DNA of 64,000 nucleotides from BM003 sp963699835 (GTDB lineage: Bacteria; Pseudomonadota; Gammaproteobacteria; Steroidobacterales; BM003), in the NCBI GenBank assembly GCA_963699835.1, contig CAVOVJ010000008.1:133214-197213 (forward strand). Reading direction: 5' to 3'. Position 1 is the first letter of the stretch. Each line of letters starts with the position of its first letter. The translations under genes and the position numbers were made by a program. Under the pieces are notes generated by a model. It was not told the DNA's origin. It did not search any database and saw nothing but the letters and a program-made list of their open reading frames with translations. Shown here piece by piece: positions 10,132 through 19,527 of this stretch.

Positions 10132-11241
10132 TCAGTTCGCAGGAAACTTTTGCTTTAGCTGCATGATGTCCTTTGCAGCAGCATAGAATGGCAATTTTTC
10201 GAGAAATGTGACAATTAACAGCACAGCAGTCAGGAAGACGAGCACGAATAACACTGGTGAGACTGAATCTGCAAACGAGCCGAACAGATTCAGGAGCATA
10301 TTGCCCGCAGTGTACGCCGTCAAAGAAGACAAACCCAGCGGCAGAAATACATTGAAGGGACGCGGCAGTTCTCTGGTACCAATCAACAGGCAGAACATGC
10401 CGATGGTTGCAACGCTGACGATGATACCGATAGTAAAATATTCCGGCATATTGTTAGCCCGGTAACTATAGTTCACAAACTTCATCAGCCCATCCTTCAG
10501 TCCGTCGTCGGTAACGACAATCCAATATAAGGCGAAACTCCCGATTAACAGAAAGCAACACTTGTAGAATTTCGCAAAATTGGTTGTGGCCGGACTGCTA
10601 TGACCGCCCAGGCTTGCCGCCGTCAGCATTCCCGCAAACACAAAAGAAAGGCAATGCCACACACTTGGCCCTCCTTTAAACGGACCAATTCCGAACAGGA
10701 TGTTGAGCGGGCTATTGAGCCAGTCGAAATCAACCATCTTTAACTGTATCAGAAGCGGGAAACTCAGCATCACAACAGTCAGCGCGCCGATCAAAAACTT
10801 TAGCCCATATTTAATCCTGAAATGAATGATTAGTGGAGCCATACACAGAATCACAGCATAAACACGCAAGATGTTCCCAAACCGGGAATCCCCAAAAAAC
10901 ACGACCGAGTAAAGAAAATCAGGCATCGTTTTGTATCCACCCAACACCGCGCTCAGCGAGGTAAGGATGTAAGCTACATAACATTGCCATCCGCGAATCA
11001 ACAGTCTCGCACGGACCGATTTTGGGCCAAAAACACTCGCTTTCCGTGCATAGACGAACTCGAGCATGAAGCCAAACATGAAAACAAACATCGGCGTGGC
11101 GGTGCGCGTGAACATCTGAACATAGAAACTATCCTTGCCCAGCAAATCAAAAACCAGCGTGGTCGAGAACGCATGGGCCAACAACGCGAGTAACACCGCG
11201 TATGTTCTGGCATAGTCAATAAAATGTAATCTTTGCAACAA
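10132..11241 (-). CDS. Membrane acyltransferase (acyltransferase 3 family)
   Basis: A 369-residue integral membrane protein with about ten hydrophobic helices. It begins LHFIDYARTYAVLLALLAHAF, the family's N-terminal R-x10-H-type motif (R at ~12, H at ~23) that is required for acyl transfer in O-antigen and exopolysaccharide acetylases. A second helix reads TPMFVFMFGFMLEFVYARK. These proteins move acetyl or other acyl groups across the inner membrane onto sugars. It stands upstream of nothing on its strand before the convergent gap; asnB lies upstream of it on the same strand. The substrate is presumably the polysaccharide. Confidence 0.8.
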   Translation of the reverse strand: MLQRLHFIDYARTYAVLLALLAHAFSTTLVFDLLGKDSFYVQMFTRTATPMFVFMFGFMLEFVYARKASVFGPKSVRARLLIRGWQCYVAYILTSLSAVLGGYKTMPDFLYSVVFFGDSRFGNILRVYAVILCMAPLIIHFRIKYGLKFLIGALTVVMLSFPLLIQLKMVDFDWLNSPLNILFGIGPFKGGPSVWHCLSFVFAGMLTAASLGGHSSPATTNFAKFYKCCFLLIGSFALYWIVVTDDGLKDGLMKFVNYSYRANNMPEYFTIGIIVSVATIGMFCLLIGTRELPRPFNVFLPLGLSSLTAYTAGNMLLNLFGSFADSVSPVLFVLVFLTAVLLIVTFLEKLPFYAAAKDIMQLKQKFPAN

Positions 11242-11543
11242 TCAGCTCACCATAATGTTGGCGTACCGCCCTACACATTTTGGACGCAAAGGTCCACAAC
11301 CAATACCCCTGATTGCCTCAGAGGCCTTTCCGGCCTGGCCATGTAAATGCAATTCATAACAATGTCGCCTTGCCCGGCAATTCCTCCGTTATGCGTCGAC
11401 AAATGACGACCGGATTCAAACGCAGACACAGATATCATTGCCACCGAGTAGCTCTATTTTTTTGCAACGGCGAGCTTCTTTCCAAGATTCGCCGCGAACA
11501 CATCGAACCAGCTCAACTCGAATTTGCATGTTCGCTGGAGATA
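11242..11543. other. Intergenic between asnB and acyltransferase genes
   Basis: About 300 bases with no coding frame worth calling. It probably carries the acyltransferase promoter or leader. Confidence 0.35.
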
Positions 11544-13418
11544 TCAACCGTTCTCGACCAGCCATTGCTCCAGCACCACCATTTGCCATATTGCCCGGTG
11601 ATGATCTTTTTGCTTCGAGGAGTGCTCGGCCAGGACTCTGCGTATCGCGTCCTTCCTGAAAATGTCGTGCAGTTTGGCATTTGCCGATAACAGAAGATCG
11701 TCAGCATATCCCCGCAACTCACCCTGGAACATCAGCTTGAGTGGCGTGGGAAATCCCATCTTCGGTCTGTAAATCACTTCCTCGGGAAGCAGTCCTTCCA
11801 TCATCTTTTTTAGCACATATTTTCCTTGCCCATTATGCACCTTGTATCTGGAGGGCATCTTTGCGGCAAACTCAACCAACCGGTAATCGAGGAATGGCAC
11901 ACGCAGTTCCAACGAGGCCGCCATACTCATCCGATCAGCTTTAATAAGCAAATCATCAATGAGCCAGGTCTTTACATCGAAGTACAGCATGCGGCTGAGA
12001 TCATCATTTTCCGATGTCTTGGCGAACAGTTCATGCAGAAAACCGGTGACCGGTCTGTTTGTCTTTTCTCTCAGGAATGCTTCGTATGAGTCAGTGTACA
12101 AGCTTCGTTTGTAGTGCTCTTCATAGGTCGAAATGCCTTTGTAGCGATGCGCCAAGTTTTGTCCGAGCATCGTGAGGTATTTGGTCACCTTGTTCTTTAC
12201 CGGAGAAGCGTCTGCCATCGATCCTATCATTCTTGCCAGGGGTCCCAGCAACTTCCGATATTTCTCAACGGCAAGCATGTAGCGATAGAAATCGTAGCCA
12301 CCGAAAACCTCATCGGAACCCTCGCCGGAGAGCACGACAGTGACATGGTCCTTAGTCATCCTGGACAGGAAATATAACGAAATGGCTGCGGCCTCCGTTA
12401 CAGGCTCATCCATCAAGCGAACATATTCCGGAATGAAATCCCTAAACTGTTCCGGCGTCACAAAAAGTTCATGATGATCTGTTCCGAATCGCTTCGCGAC
12501 CATGCGCGCGTAACGGGTTTCGTCAAACGCTTCGCCAAAATCATAGGCTACCGAAAAAGTCTTGATCGGGTCCGATACCCGTGCCGCCAGCAAGGCAACT
12601 ACAGCACTGGAGTCTACGCCTCCGCTGAGGAACACCCCCAGCGGAACATCACTGCGAAGCCTGAGTTCGGCCGCGCTCTCCAATAGCGCTCTGCTATTTT
12701 CAAGGTAATAGTCGAAACCCAAATCCTCGCTATGGTCGTACACGACGTCCCAGTAACGCTTGATGTTGAGTCCCTTGCTGGATAAAACGGCACAATGGCC
12801 GGGCAGCAGTCTTTTTATGCCAACTTTTAGAGTGTCCTCGCCGGGAACATAGCCGAAGCTCATATACTCGTCGATAAGTTCTGAATTTACCCCAATCGGT
12901 TCCTTGAGACCCGCAAGAATCGCTTTGACTTCCGATGCGAAATAGAAGTCACCGTGATTGTCGAAAAAATAGTAAAGCGGTTTGATTCCAAGTCGATCGC
13001 GGGCCAGAAATATCTCTTGGGTAGAGGGATCCCAGATTGCGAAGGCAAACATTCCATTGAAATGGTTCAGGCAATCCTGCCCGTATTCACGATAGGCCTT
13101 GAGAATAACCTCTGTATCAGTGTGAGTTGTGAACGTGGCTCCCTTTTTTTCAAGAACCTCGCGAATCTCGATGTAGTTATAGATCTCGCCATTGAACACA
13201 ATACGGCATCCGGAATCGGCATCTACCATCGGTTGACGGCCGCACGGAGTAGGATCGATGATACTCAGACGTCGATGGCCAAAGCCTAGCCCCCGGCCGG
13301 AGTCGACCCAAAGCCCTTCATCGTCGGGCCCGCGATAGGGGAAAGTATCCCTCATAGTCTCGATCAACGACTCGTTGACGGATCGATACCTGGCCCTGAC
13401 ACCTACAATTCCGCACAT
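11544..13418 (-). CDS. asnB: Asparagine synthase (glutamine-hydrolysing) type amidotransferase
   Basis: An intact 624-residue two-domain protein. MCGIVG gives the N-terminal catalytic Cys2 of the class II glutaminase domain. HRRLSIID and FNGEIYN follow. The synthetase domain has the ATP pyrophosphatase loop LSGGVDSSAVVALL and LSGEGSDEVFGGYDFY. In polysaccharide clusters such proteins amidate uronic acids or other carboxyl groups rather than make free asparagine. With the GDP-mannose dehydrogenase nearby, a uronamide is a reasonable guess. It is transcribed toward the acyltransferase. Confidence 0.85.
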   Translation of the reverse strand: MCGIVGVRARYRSVNESLIETMRDTFPYRGPDDEGLWVDSGRGLGFGHRRLSIIDPTPCGRQPMVDADSGCRIVFNGEIYNYIEIREVLEKKGATFTTHTDTEVILKAYREYGQDCLNHFNGMFAFAIWDPSTQEIFLARDRLGIKPLYYFFDNHGDFYFASEVKAILAGLKEPIGVNSELIDEYMSFGYVPGEDTLKVGIKRLLPGHCAVLSSKGLNIKRYWDVVYDHSEDLGFDYYLENSRALLESAAELRLRSDVPLGVFLSGGVDSSAVVALLAARVSDPIKTFSVAYDFGEAFDETRYARMVAKRFGTDHHELFVTPEQFRDFIPEYVRLMDEPVTEAAAISLYFLSRMTKDHVTVVLSGEGSDEVFGGYDFYRYMLAVEKYRKLLGPLARMIGSMADASPVKNKVTKYLTMLGQNLAHRYKGISTYEEHYKRSLYTDSYEAFLREKTNRPVTGFLHELFAKTSENDDLSRMLYFDVKTWLIDDLLIKADRMSMAASLELRVPFLDYRLVEFAAKMPSRYKVHNGQGKYVLKKMMEGLLPEEVIYRPKMGFPTPLKLMFQGELRGYADDLLLSANAKLHDIFRKDAIRRVLAEHSSKQKDHHRAIWQMVVLEQWLVENG

Positions 13419-13598
13419 AGTTTGTTGCTACTCGGGCAATAAAGACTGATAGAGATGGTGATTGTCTTGCACTTGATACTGCCGTGTCTACATGACGATT
13501 CTCGAAATCCGAAGGTCACCGCAAAACTCTTTTGAGTCGCGATTTCCACGGCAACTCAAATTATGCGAGCGTGGCAGAATCTTGCGTTTCGCGGACCC

Positions 13599-13635
13599 TT
13601 GATTACGACGTCACTGCTCTACCCGGCGTAATCAA
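13599..13635. repeat. Inverted repeat, 9-bp arms
   Basis: TTGATTACG at 13599-13607 and CGTAATCAA at 13627-13635 are perfectly complementary, with a 19-nt spacer. It marks the far end of the structured segment described next and may be part of it or a target-site feature. Function unknown. Confidence 0.4.
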
Positions 13636-13639
13636 CTGA

Positions 13640-14344
13640 GGAGATTCAGGCAAGACTTGCTGCCCACAATGCCTAAATGCCGTTCCCCCCATCCGTCCAA
13701 ATGTTTGGCACGGAGGTATTCCGTTTGGCTTTCCTCTCTTATTAGCCCCAACGGAGTTTTCTGGTCGCTGCGCCGTCGAAAACGCATGTGACTGGCCTCG
13801 AGACGCCAACGATCGCTGATTTCATCCGCTTGCGGCCGTGCAGGCGCCTCCTGCCATGTCGCGGCAGCTACAGCCGCTGTCGATAATTCCGGAGTCGCAA
13901 GCGTTTGCGTCTCACCGCCCCGGAAGCCGGCCGCCTTCCTCAGCCGTGTACCGCCGGGTCCCCTGAGGCCCGCCGGCGAGGCCTGCTCCCGGTTTGATGG
14001 TTTCTGACACCCCCTCTCCTGCAGCCATACCGGCTGCTGGCCAACCTTTCAGGCTCCCGCCAGGTTCGCCTGGCGCAATTCCGGTGTCGGACCAAGGTCG
14101 GCTGTTGCCGCGTCATCTTTTAACCGCCGCAATGGGGCACTAAGCCGCATGCGGCACCGCCGCGCGCCCTGCCCTCAGCGTCTGATAAGTTCAGACCAAC
14201 GGGAAACCGGCGGGTTCAGGCTCGCGCAGACCTAAGCCAAGGGTAAAACATGATTTCCAGCGCTGCCCATGGGCGGCCTCGGAATCAGCACCCGGTCGTC
14301 TCGCGGGCGGACCAAAAATGGTCGTGGCATGCGTAATCGCGCAC
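13640..14344 (-). mobile_element. Candidate truncated group II intron (5' part, no reverse transcriptase)
   Basis: On the minus strand this non-coding segment begins with GTGCGCG at 14344, matching the GUGYG 5' splice-site consensus of group II introns. It then shows a series of short stems with A-rich or CGAA loops (GCCAGG-CGAA-CCTGGC; TCTGA-ACTTA-TCAGA; CGCAA-ACGC-TTGCG) and tracts such as GGTGTCAGAAACC and CCTGAAAGGTTGG, like domain I of bacterial chloroplast-like introns. No domain V hairpin and no intron-encoded protein were found, so it would be a dead 5' remnant. The 3' limit is approximate. Recognition is from memory of the pattern, not a covariance search. Confidence 0.4.
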
Positions 14345-14818
14345 AGATTCAAATTATGTCAACCGCCAGATCATCACCGCACCAACCGCGTACCTGGATT
14401 TGTGATGCACGACATCGCTGCGGACGACCTGCCGGGGTATTTTTAACCTCCAGCAATATCATGTATCGATCTTGCTGAATGAGAATCTTTGCGCAACAAG
14501 GCGCCGAAGACAATTCGTTCTGTTCTGAGCGCCATCTTTGTCATCCGCGCAATTACAAGCTAACTGGGATGAATGCCTTAACAAACCACGCGTCTACCGA
14601 TATCATTGCCGCCGACCGGTGAACCCGCCTGGCCCAACTACCGGGTGTAAACAACGGTTATTTCCCTATCGCGATGGTGTTATTTCTGCGCCATTTTGGC
14701 TACCGAACAGAGGACACGGCACCATCGGACAATTAGTCACGGACAGACTCTGCACAGCAACATCTTGCAGAGCTATAGTGTTTCTTTTGTCGCAGTGCCA
14801 AAAACAAGAAGGAATGTC
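14345..14818 (+). other. Upstream region of the GDP-mannose dehydrogenase gene
   Basis: The 474 bases hold no convincing gene. An AAGGA ribosome site precedes ATG 14819. A promoter is expected but not identified. Confidence 0.35.
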
Positions 14819-16135
14819 ATGAAGATCAGCATCTTTGGACTCGGTTATGTCGGGGCTGTTTCAATGGCGTGTCTCGCCCGAGACGGTCACGAAATCACCG
14901 GAGTCGACATTGATCGGAACAAGCTGGAGCTAATTCGCTCCGGACACTCGCCGATCATTGAAACCGGTATTGTTGAACTTATGCGGGAAGTCGTCACCGC
15001 TGGGCGGATTCAGGTGACCGATGACGCCGCGGAAGCAATATCATCAACCGATCTGTCGTTCATCTGCGTGGGCACACCCTCGCGGCCGAATGGTAGCCAA
15101 AGCCTCGAGGCGTTAAAAAGATGCTGCGAGCAGATAGGAGCTGCGCTAAAGCTCAAATCCAGTCACCACACAGTCGTGATTCGATCGACCGTCGAACCAG
15201 GAACGGTCGAAGAGATTGTATTGCCAATTCTCGAGCAGCATTCCGGCAAGACTTCACCCGATGGTTTTTCGATCTGTTTCCAACCGGAATTTTTGCGCGA
15301 AGGCTCGTCGATAAAAGACTACGACAATCCTCCGATGACGGTTTTCGGCGCACAAGGGGCTGGAGCAGGAACACAGTTGCGCGAATTGTTCGCACATCTT
15401 CCCTGCGAAATCATAGAAACCGACATTCGAACCGCCGAAGCCTTAAAGTACGCATGTAATACGTTTCATGCACTAAAAATCACGTTCGCAAATGAAATGG
15501 GGCGAATCTTTCAGGCGCTTGGCTCTGACTCCCAACGCGTCATGGAACTGCTTTGCGAGGATAAGCAGTTGAACATCTCCAAAGCCTATCTCAGGCCCGG
15601 ATTTGCATTCGGCGGCTCATGCTTGCCAAAAGATCTAAAAGCTCTCCTGTATCTTGCGAAAACGCATGATGTAAACCTGCCGATGCTATCGGGTCTGCTA
15701 CCCAGCAACCAGACTCAGATCGATCATGCACTTGCGACGGTACTTGATCGGGGCAAAAGAGATATAGGCGTGGTAGGTCTTAGCTTCAAGAGCGGCACCG
15801 ACGATTTGCGAGAAAGTCCATTGGTAACGCTGGTCGAGGGATTGATAGGGAAAGGCATGAGGGTGAAGATTTATGATCCCGAAGTACGGGTGTCGCGACT
15901 GGTTGGGGCGAACAAACGTTACATCGACGAGGTAATTCCGCATATAGGCGATTCAATGTGCGAGACCATTGAGGAAACGGTTCGCGATACCGACGTTGTC
16001 GTCATTGGTCTTTCCGACGCGCACATCATTGATGAGCTGTATGGCTTCGCAACTTCGAAACAGTTCTTTCTCGACCTGGTCGGAATTCCTGAGCCGGAAC
16101 GGCTCAAGGGCGAGTACCGGGGCATATGTTGGTAA
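14819..16135 (+). CDS. algD: GDP-mannose 6-dehydrogenase (AlgD-like)
   Basis: A 438-residue UDP-glucose/GDP-mannose dehydrogenase family protein that oxidises GDP-mannose to GDP-mannuronate with two NAD+. Start: ATG 14819 after AAGGA, giving MKISIFGLGYVGAV, the Rossmann GxGxxG. Downstream motifs are SFICVGTPS, VVIRSTVEPGT, PEFLREGSSIKDYDNPPMTVFG, the catalytic cysteine in GFAFGGSCLPKD, and LSFKSGTDDLRESPLV. The ending RGICW is characteristic of AlgD, and the similarity along the whole chain is to AlgD rather than to Ugd. It would supply uronic acid to the polymer. The next gene overlaps it by 10 nt. Confidence 0.88.
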   Translation: MKISIFGLGYVGAVSMACLARDGHEITGVDIDRNKLELIRSGHSPIIETGIVELMREVVTAGRIQVTDDAAEAISSTDLSFICVGTPSRPNGSQSLEALKRCCEQIGAALKLKSSHHTVVIRSTVEPGTVEEIVLPILEQHSGKTSPDGFSICFQPEFLREGSSIKDYDNPPMTVFGAQGAGAGTQLRELFAHLPCEIIETDIRTAEALKYACNTFHALKITFANEMGRIFQALGSDSQRVMELLCEDKQLNISKAYLRPGFAFGGSCLPKDLKALLYLAKTHDVNLPMLSGLLPSNQTQIDHALATVLDRGKRDIGVVGLSFKSGTDDLRESPLVTLVEGLIGKGMRVKIYDPEVRVSRLVGANKRYIDEVIPHIGDSMCETIEETVRDTDVVVIGLSDAHIIDELYGFATSKQFFLDLVGIPEPERLKGEYRGICW

Positions 16136-17355
16136 CGCGAAAACCGCATCTGGTCTTTATATCACCGCGGTTTCTTTTCCCCACTGACTCGGGCGGCAAA
16201 ATACGAACCACACAGATTTTGCGCGGCCTAAAGGGCGGGGCCTTTCGAGTTACGCTGGTGATGCCTGGCCGGCCAGACAGCCGCGCGGTCTACGCGGAGC
16301 AACTTGCGTCCGTATCCGATCAGGTAGTGCTCTGGCCGGAAAAAGAGCACACGAATCTGGCGGCAGCCGTGCGCCGATTCGCACTGCTCTTTAGCCGCTA
16401 TCCATTATCGGTTGTTTCGGATTTCGACCGCGACGGTTCACGTGCCGTTCGCGAGCTGGTGGATTCCGTTCCCGACGTCGTCGTTTTCGATTTTCCACAT
16501 TCCGCTATTCTTCGACCCCAAACAATTGCTTCACCGACGGTGATGTTTACTCACAATGTCGAAAGTGAAATTCTCGAGAGACATTGGCAAGTGGCCAAAT
16601 CACTGCCAATGAAAGTCATATGGAAAAACCAATATCGCAAGATGTGCGCCTTCGAGCAGCAGACATTATCCGAGTTTGATGCAGTAGTAGCCGTTTCAGA
16701 GCGAGATCGCAACTTTTTCGCTGATCAGTGGGGCATCGCGCATTGCCGGACAATCCCGACTGGAGTCGATACAGACTTTTTCACCTACCAGGCACCGCAG
16801 AGTGACCCCCAGGTGGTGTTCTGCGGCTCGATGGACTGGATGGCGAACATTGATGCGGTTGAATATTTTTTCGACGAAGTGTGGGGGCGTATCCACGACC
16901 AAATCCCCGAAGCTCGCATGAAAGTCGTCGGAAGATCACCGCCGGACGCCTTGGTCAAGCGGATCTGCGGGCAGGCAAAGGAATGGGAATTTACCGGCTT
17001 CGTTGACGACGTGCGTGAACATATTGGCGGTGCAGCGGCTTTCGTAATACCCCTGCGAGTCGGTGGCGGAACCAGAATAAAAGCGTTCGAGGCGATGGCA
17101 ATAGGTAGCCCCGTAGTTTCGACCTCAATCGGTATAGAAGGGCTTCCGGTCGTCGATGGCACCCATTTTCTTGCGGCAGATGAGCCACACATAATGGCCG
17201 ATAACGTCGTATCGTTGCTGAAAGACAAGAAGATACGCACAAGTATATCTCAAGCGGCGCGACTGCTGGTCGAGAAAGAATATAGTTACAAGCGCGCGGC
17301 CCGCAAGTTTGAAGAAATATGTATCGATGCCGCAGACCGAGGAAGTGGACGATGA
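16126..17355 (+). CDS. Glycosyltransferase group 1, exosortase A-associated (Stp1-like), copy 1
   Basis: An intact 409-residue GT-B protein. N-terminal HLVFISPRFLFPTDSGGKIRTTQILRGL and the C-terminal domain with VVFCGSMDWMANIDAVEYF, VGRSPP, FTGFVDDVREHIGGAAAFVIPLRVGGGTRIKAFEAMAIGSPVVST match the PEP-CTERM/EpsH1-associated sugar transferase family 1. The donor-binding E in the GGTRIKAFEAM region is present. A second, frame-broken member lies at 34.4-35.7 kb. It overlaps algD and ends in ATGA with the next frame, so this is an operon. Confidence 0.85.
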   Translation: MLVTRKPHLVFISPRFLFPTDSGGKIRTTQILRGLKGGAFRVTLVMPGRPDSRAVYAEQLASVSDQVVLWPEKEHTNLAAAVRRFALLFSRYPLSVVSDFDRDGSRAVRELVDSVPDVVVFDFPHSAILRPQTIASPTVMFTHNVESEILERHWQVAKSLPMKVIWKNQYRKMCAFEQQTLSEFDAVVAVSERDRNFFADQWGIAHCRTIPTGVDTDFFTYQAPQSDPQVVFCGSMDWMANIDAVEYFFDEVWGRIHDQIPEARMKVVGRSPPDALVKRICGQAKEWEFTGFVDDVREHIGGAAAFVIPLRVGGGTRIKAFEAMAIGSPVVSTSIGIEGLPVVDGTHFLAADEPHIMADNVVSLLKDKKIRTSISQAARLLVEKEYSYKRAARKFEEICIDAADRGSGR

Positions 17356-17657
17356 GCAACACCCGCGGGACTCCGCTCTCCTACACTGCCGATTCCATCT
17401 TGCGGTGCGGGCTCCAGATTGCAGACAGTTCGATTCAATACACTCTCGGTGCCTGTTATACGCCGCTAAAAATTGGCAAAAAAATCGGCTATATTGAGGC
17501 TCTAGTATGTCAATGGAGCACAACCGGGCTAAATCCTGGGAACTTGGCCGACACGGCTTTACCATCCCAGCGGAAGCTGTCTCTTGCGATCGATTATTAT
17601 CAGCCGACGGAACTACATGAAGTAATTCGAGCCAACTGGATGCCCCGAACACAATGA
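17352..17657 (+). CDS. Candidate small protein, 101 aa, unknown
   Basis: A frame of 101 codons exactly bridges the glycosyltransferase and sulfotransferase 4. Its ATG overlaps the upstream TGA, and its TGA overlaps the downstream ATG, both as ATGA. Double 4-nt overlaps are the rule for real genes in this locus and are unlikely by chance. The product has no signal peptide, no membrane helix and no motif I recognise; it has three cysteines. It may be a true operon gene or only a leader that couples translation. Confidence 0.45.
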   Translation: MSNTRGTPLSYTADSILRCGLQIADSSIQYTLGACYTPLKIGKKIGYIEALVCQWSTTGLNPGNLADTALPSQRKLSLAIDYYQPTELHEVIRANWMPRTQ

Positions 17658-18433
17658 TCGTCAGTGAAAAGTACAAGTACGTTTTCGTTGAGCAACCGCT
17701 GACTGCATCAACCGCCATTGCCTCCGAATTGACCGAATATTACGGAGGTCGAGAAGTACTTTCCAAGCACAGCAATTATTCCGATTTCCTGCGAGTGGCA
17801 ACCGATGAGCAACGCCAATACAAGGTTGTGATTGGCGTACGAAATCCTTTGGATCAAATAGTCAGCGTATACCAAAAACTAAAAACCAATCATGGGAATG
17901 CTTACAACAACCCGAGAATTTATGAAGAAAACGGCGGGTGGGTAAGTAAACGCCAACGGAAGATGTTTCAATACATACGCGACGACGAGCACGGCTTTTC
18001 CGACTACTTTCTCCATTTTTTCGCACGGCCCCGAGTAAAAATCAGTCAGTATTTGTGGTGCCCTTCGAGTTACGATTTCGTAGTTCGGTTTGAACACCTG
18101 CAAGGTGATTTTGCTGAATTTCTGCGACGCGTGGGTGCCGACAAAGTCAGAGACCTCCCCGTGGTCAACAAGACCGCGGGGAAACTCGATTACTTTTCAT
18201 ATTTCACTCCGGATACTCACAAAACGGTGATGTATGTGTTCGGGCCAATCATGTCAGCGTGGGGATACGAGGCCCCTCACGACTGGCAAACACGAAACGT
18301 GCCCCGTGCAGCCGCATTTCAATTTCGGGCAATGAATCTGGCTGCGCGTTTTTTTATTCAGAATCTGGGCCTGACACCAGAAAAATACCGAACACTTCGC
18401 GCGTCTATAGCGCGCCGGTCGGCGGCTAAATAG
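17654..18433 (+). CDS. Sulfotransferase-like protein 4
   Basis: A 259-residue protein beginning MIVSEKYKYVFVEQPLTASTAI, the start pattern of the sulfotransferase family 2 group in which this loop binds PAPS. Here the loop is degenerate (QPLTAST instead of HKTAGTS-like), lacking the usual GT/S arrangement with a preceding lysine. The second motif VVIGVRNPLDQIVSVYQKL is intact. It follows the 101-codon frame by an ATGA overlap. It could be active with altered cofactor contacts or be a diverged homologue. Confidence 0.65.
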   Translation: MIVSEKYKYVFVEQPLTASTAIASELTEYYGGREVLSKHSNYSDFLRVATDEQRQYKVVIGVRNPLDQIVSVYQKLKTNHGNAYNNPRIYEENGGWVSKRQRKMFQYIRDDEHGFSDYFLHFFARPRVKISQYLWCPSSYDFVVRFEHLQGDFAEFLRRVGADKVRDLPVVNKTAGKLDYFSYFTPDTHKTVMYVFGPIMSAWGYEAPHDWQTRNVPRAAAFQFRAMNLAARFFIQNLGLTPEKYRTLRASIARRSAAK

Positions 18434-18485
18434 TTGATCGAGAACCGACTCACCCCAACGATCGTCGATTGACGTGTCGGATAAG

Positions 18486-19451
18486 CTATTGGACGCCTAC
18501 GAATCGATATTTTTCCGCCAAATAATACTCAATGATATCCGCCATTGCAGTGTGGCGATTTCGCTGTAAGGCCTTTTGCAATTGCGCCTCTACAAAGGCC
18601 CGGGATGCCTCATTGAGGCCTCGCCGCCATTTTTCGTCCAGGCGGATTGCGCCATTCGACAGGCGCATGCGATTACCCAAAATATGATGCTCCGAGTCCT
18701 TAAAATTACCAGTGAACTCGTGTTTATCGACACCTATGAAATTATGAATATCAGTCAGGATCCGACCCGGGCAAATACACAGGTCCTCATAGTGGATTCG
18801 CAGCGTGGTCGCCGCGGTATTACAAATTCTCAGTATTTGTTCCTGCCGCCTCAGCCAGGCCCTGGTAGCGTCCTCAATAGAAAAGCCCCGATTCCTCATC
18901 AGCGAGAGCACAACACCACGCGGATCACGAATCAGATGGAGGTTGAACACATCGAATGATTCCTCCTGCGCCAAACGCCGCAAACGATATGGGCTATGCG
19001 AGTTGTCCAGAAAACAGGATGCATTCCAGTAATCAAGAACAGCCTCAACGAATACTCTGTTCGCGAGCATCTGGTGATGCAGTCTTTTTTTATATGCCGG
19101 TATCGACCCCACCAGACTGTCACGTTGGAGTTCAAGCCAACTGGTGCTGACTTTTGGCAATGCTTCGGTAAGGTAATAATTCAACGTCGTATTATCGGAT
19201 ATGCAAAAGGCGGTTCCGAAGTTATCCGGCCTGAAATTCAGACCGTTGTGACGGTAAGCCTGGGCGATATGGCGGAAAAGCGGACAGTCGGCAATGCGTT
19301 CGCCACACGAACAACGAAACTCATCCGGGTCCTTGAACGACCATCCCATCGTGTGGCCAACAGTTGCAATTGCAGGGTGCTGATTCAACAAAAAACTCAG
19401 CAAAGTGGACCCAGAGAAAGGGCTGGATGTCACGTAAAGGAGTGTTGACAT
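18486..19451 (-). CDS. Sulfotransferase family protein 5
   Basis: An intact 321-residue protein. LLYVTSSPFSGSTLLSFLLNQHP is the PAPS phosphate loop and FNLHLIRDPRGVVLSLMRNRGF the second motif. CSCGERIADCPLF is a cysteine cluster often seen in this group of bacterial sulfotransferases after the loop. It converges on sulfotransferase 4 with a 52-nt gap and lies downstream of the hydrolase 1 gene on the minus strand, 76 nt away. Confidence 0.8.
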   Translation of the reverse strand: MSTLLYVTSSPFSGSTLLSFLLNQHPAIATVGHTMGWSFKDPDEFRCSCGERIADCPLFRHIAQAYRHNGLNFRPDNFGTAFCISDNTTLNYYLTEALPKVSTSWLELQRDSLVGSIPAYKKRLHHQMLANRVFVEAVLDYWNASCFLDNSHSPYRLRRLAQEESFDVFNLHLIRDPRGVVLSLMRNRGFSIEDATRAWLRRQEQILRICNTAATTLRIHYEDLCICPGRILTDIHNFIGVDKHEFTGNFKDSEHHILGNRMRLSNGAIRLDEKWRRGLNEASRAFVEAQLQKALQRNRHTAMADIIEYYLAEKYRFVGVQ

Positions 19452-19527
19452 ATCCGACTAGTCTCTGCGAGACGATATCAGTCTCTTTAGCTTATGGGCC
19501 AGTATAGAGATGGCAAAATCGCATTCG

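Noticed and set aside
13692..13712. TGGCACGGAGGTATTC on the plus strand as a sigma-54 promoter
   Set aside because: The -12 GC is missing at the required spacing, and it falls in the structured non-coding segment.
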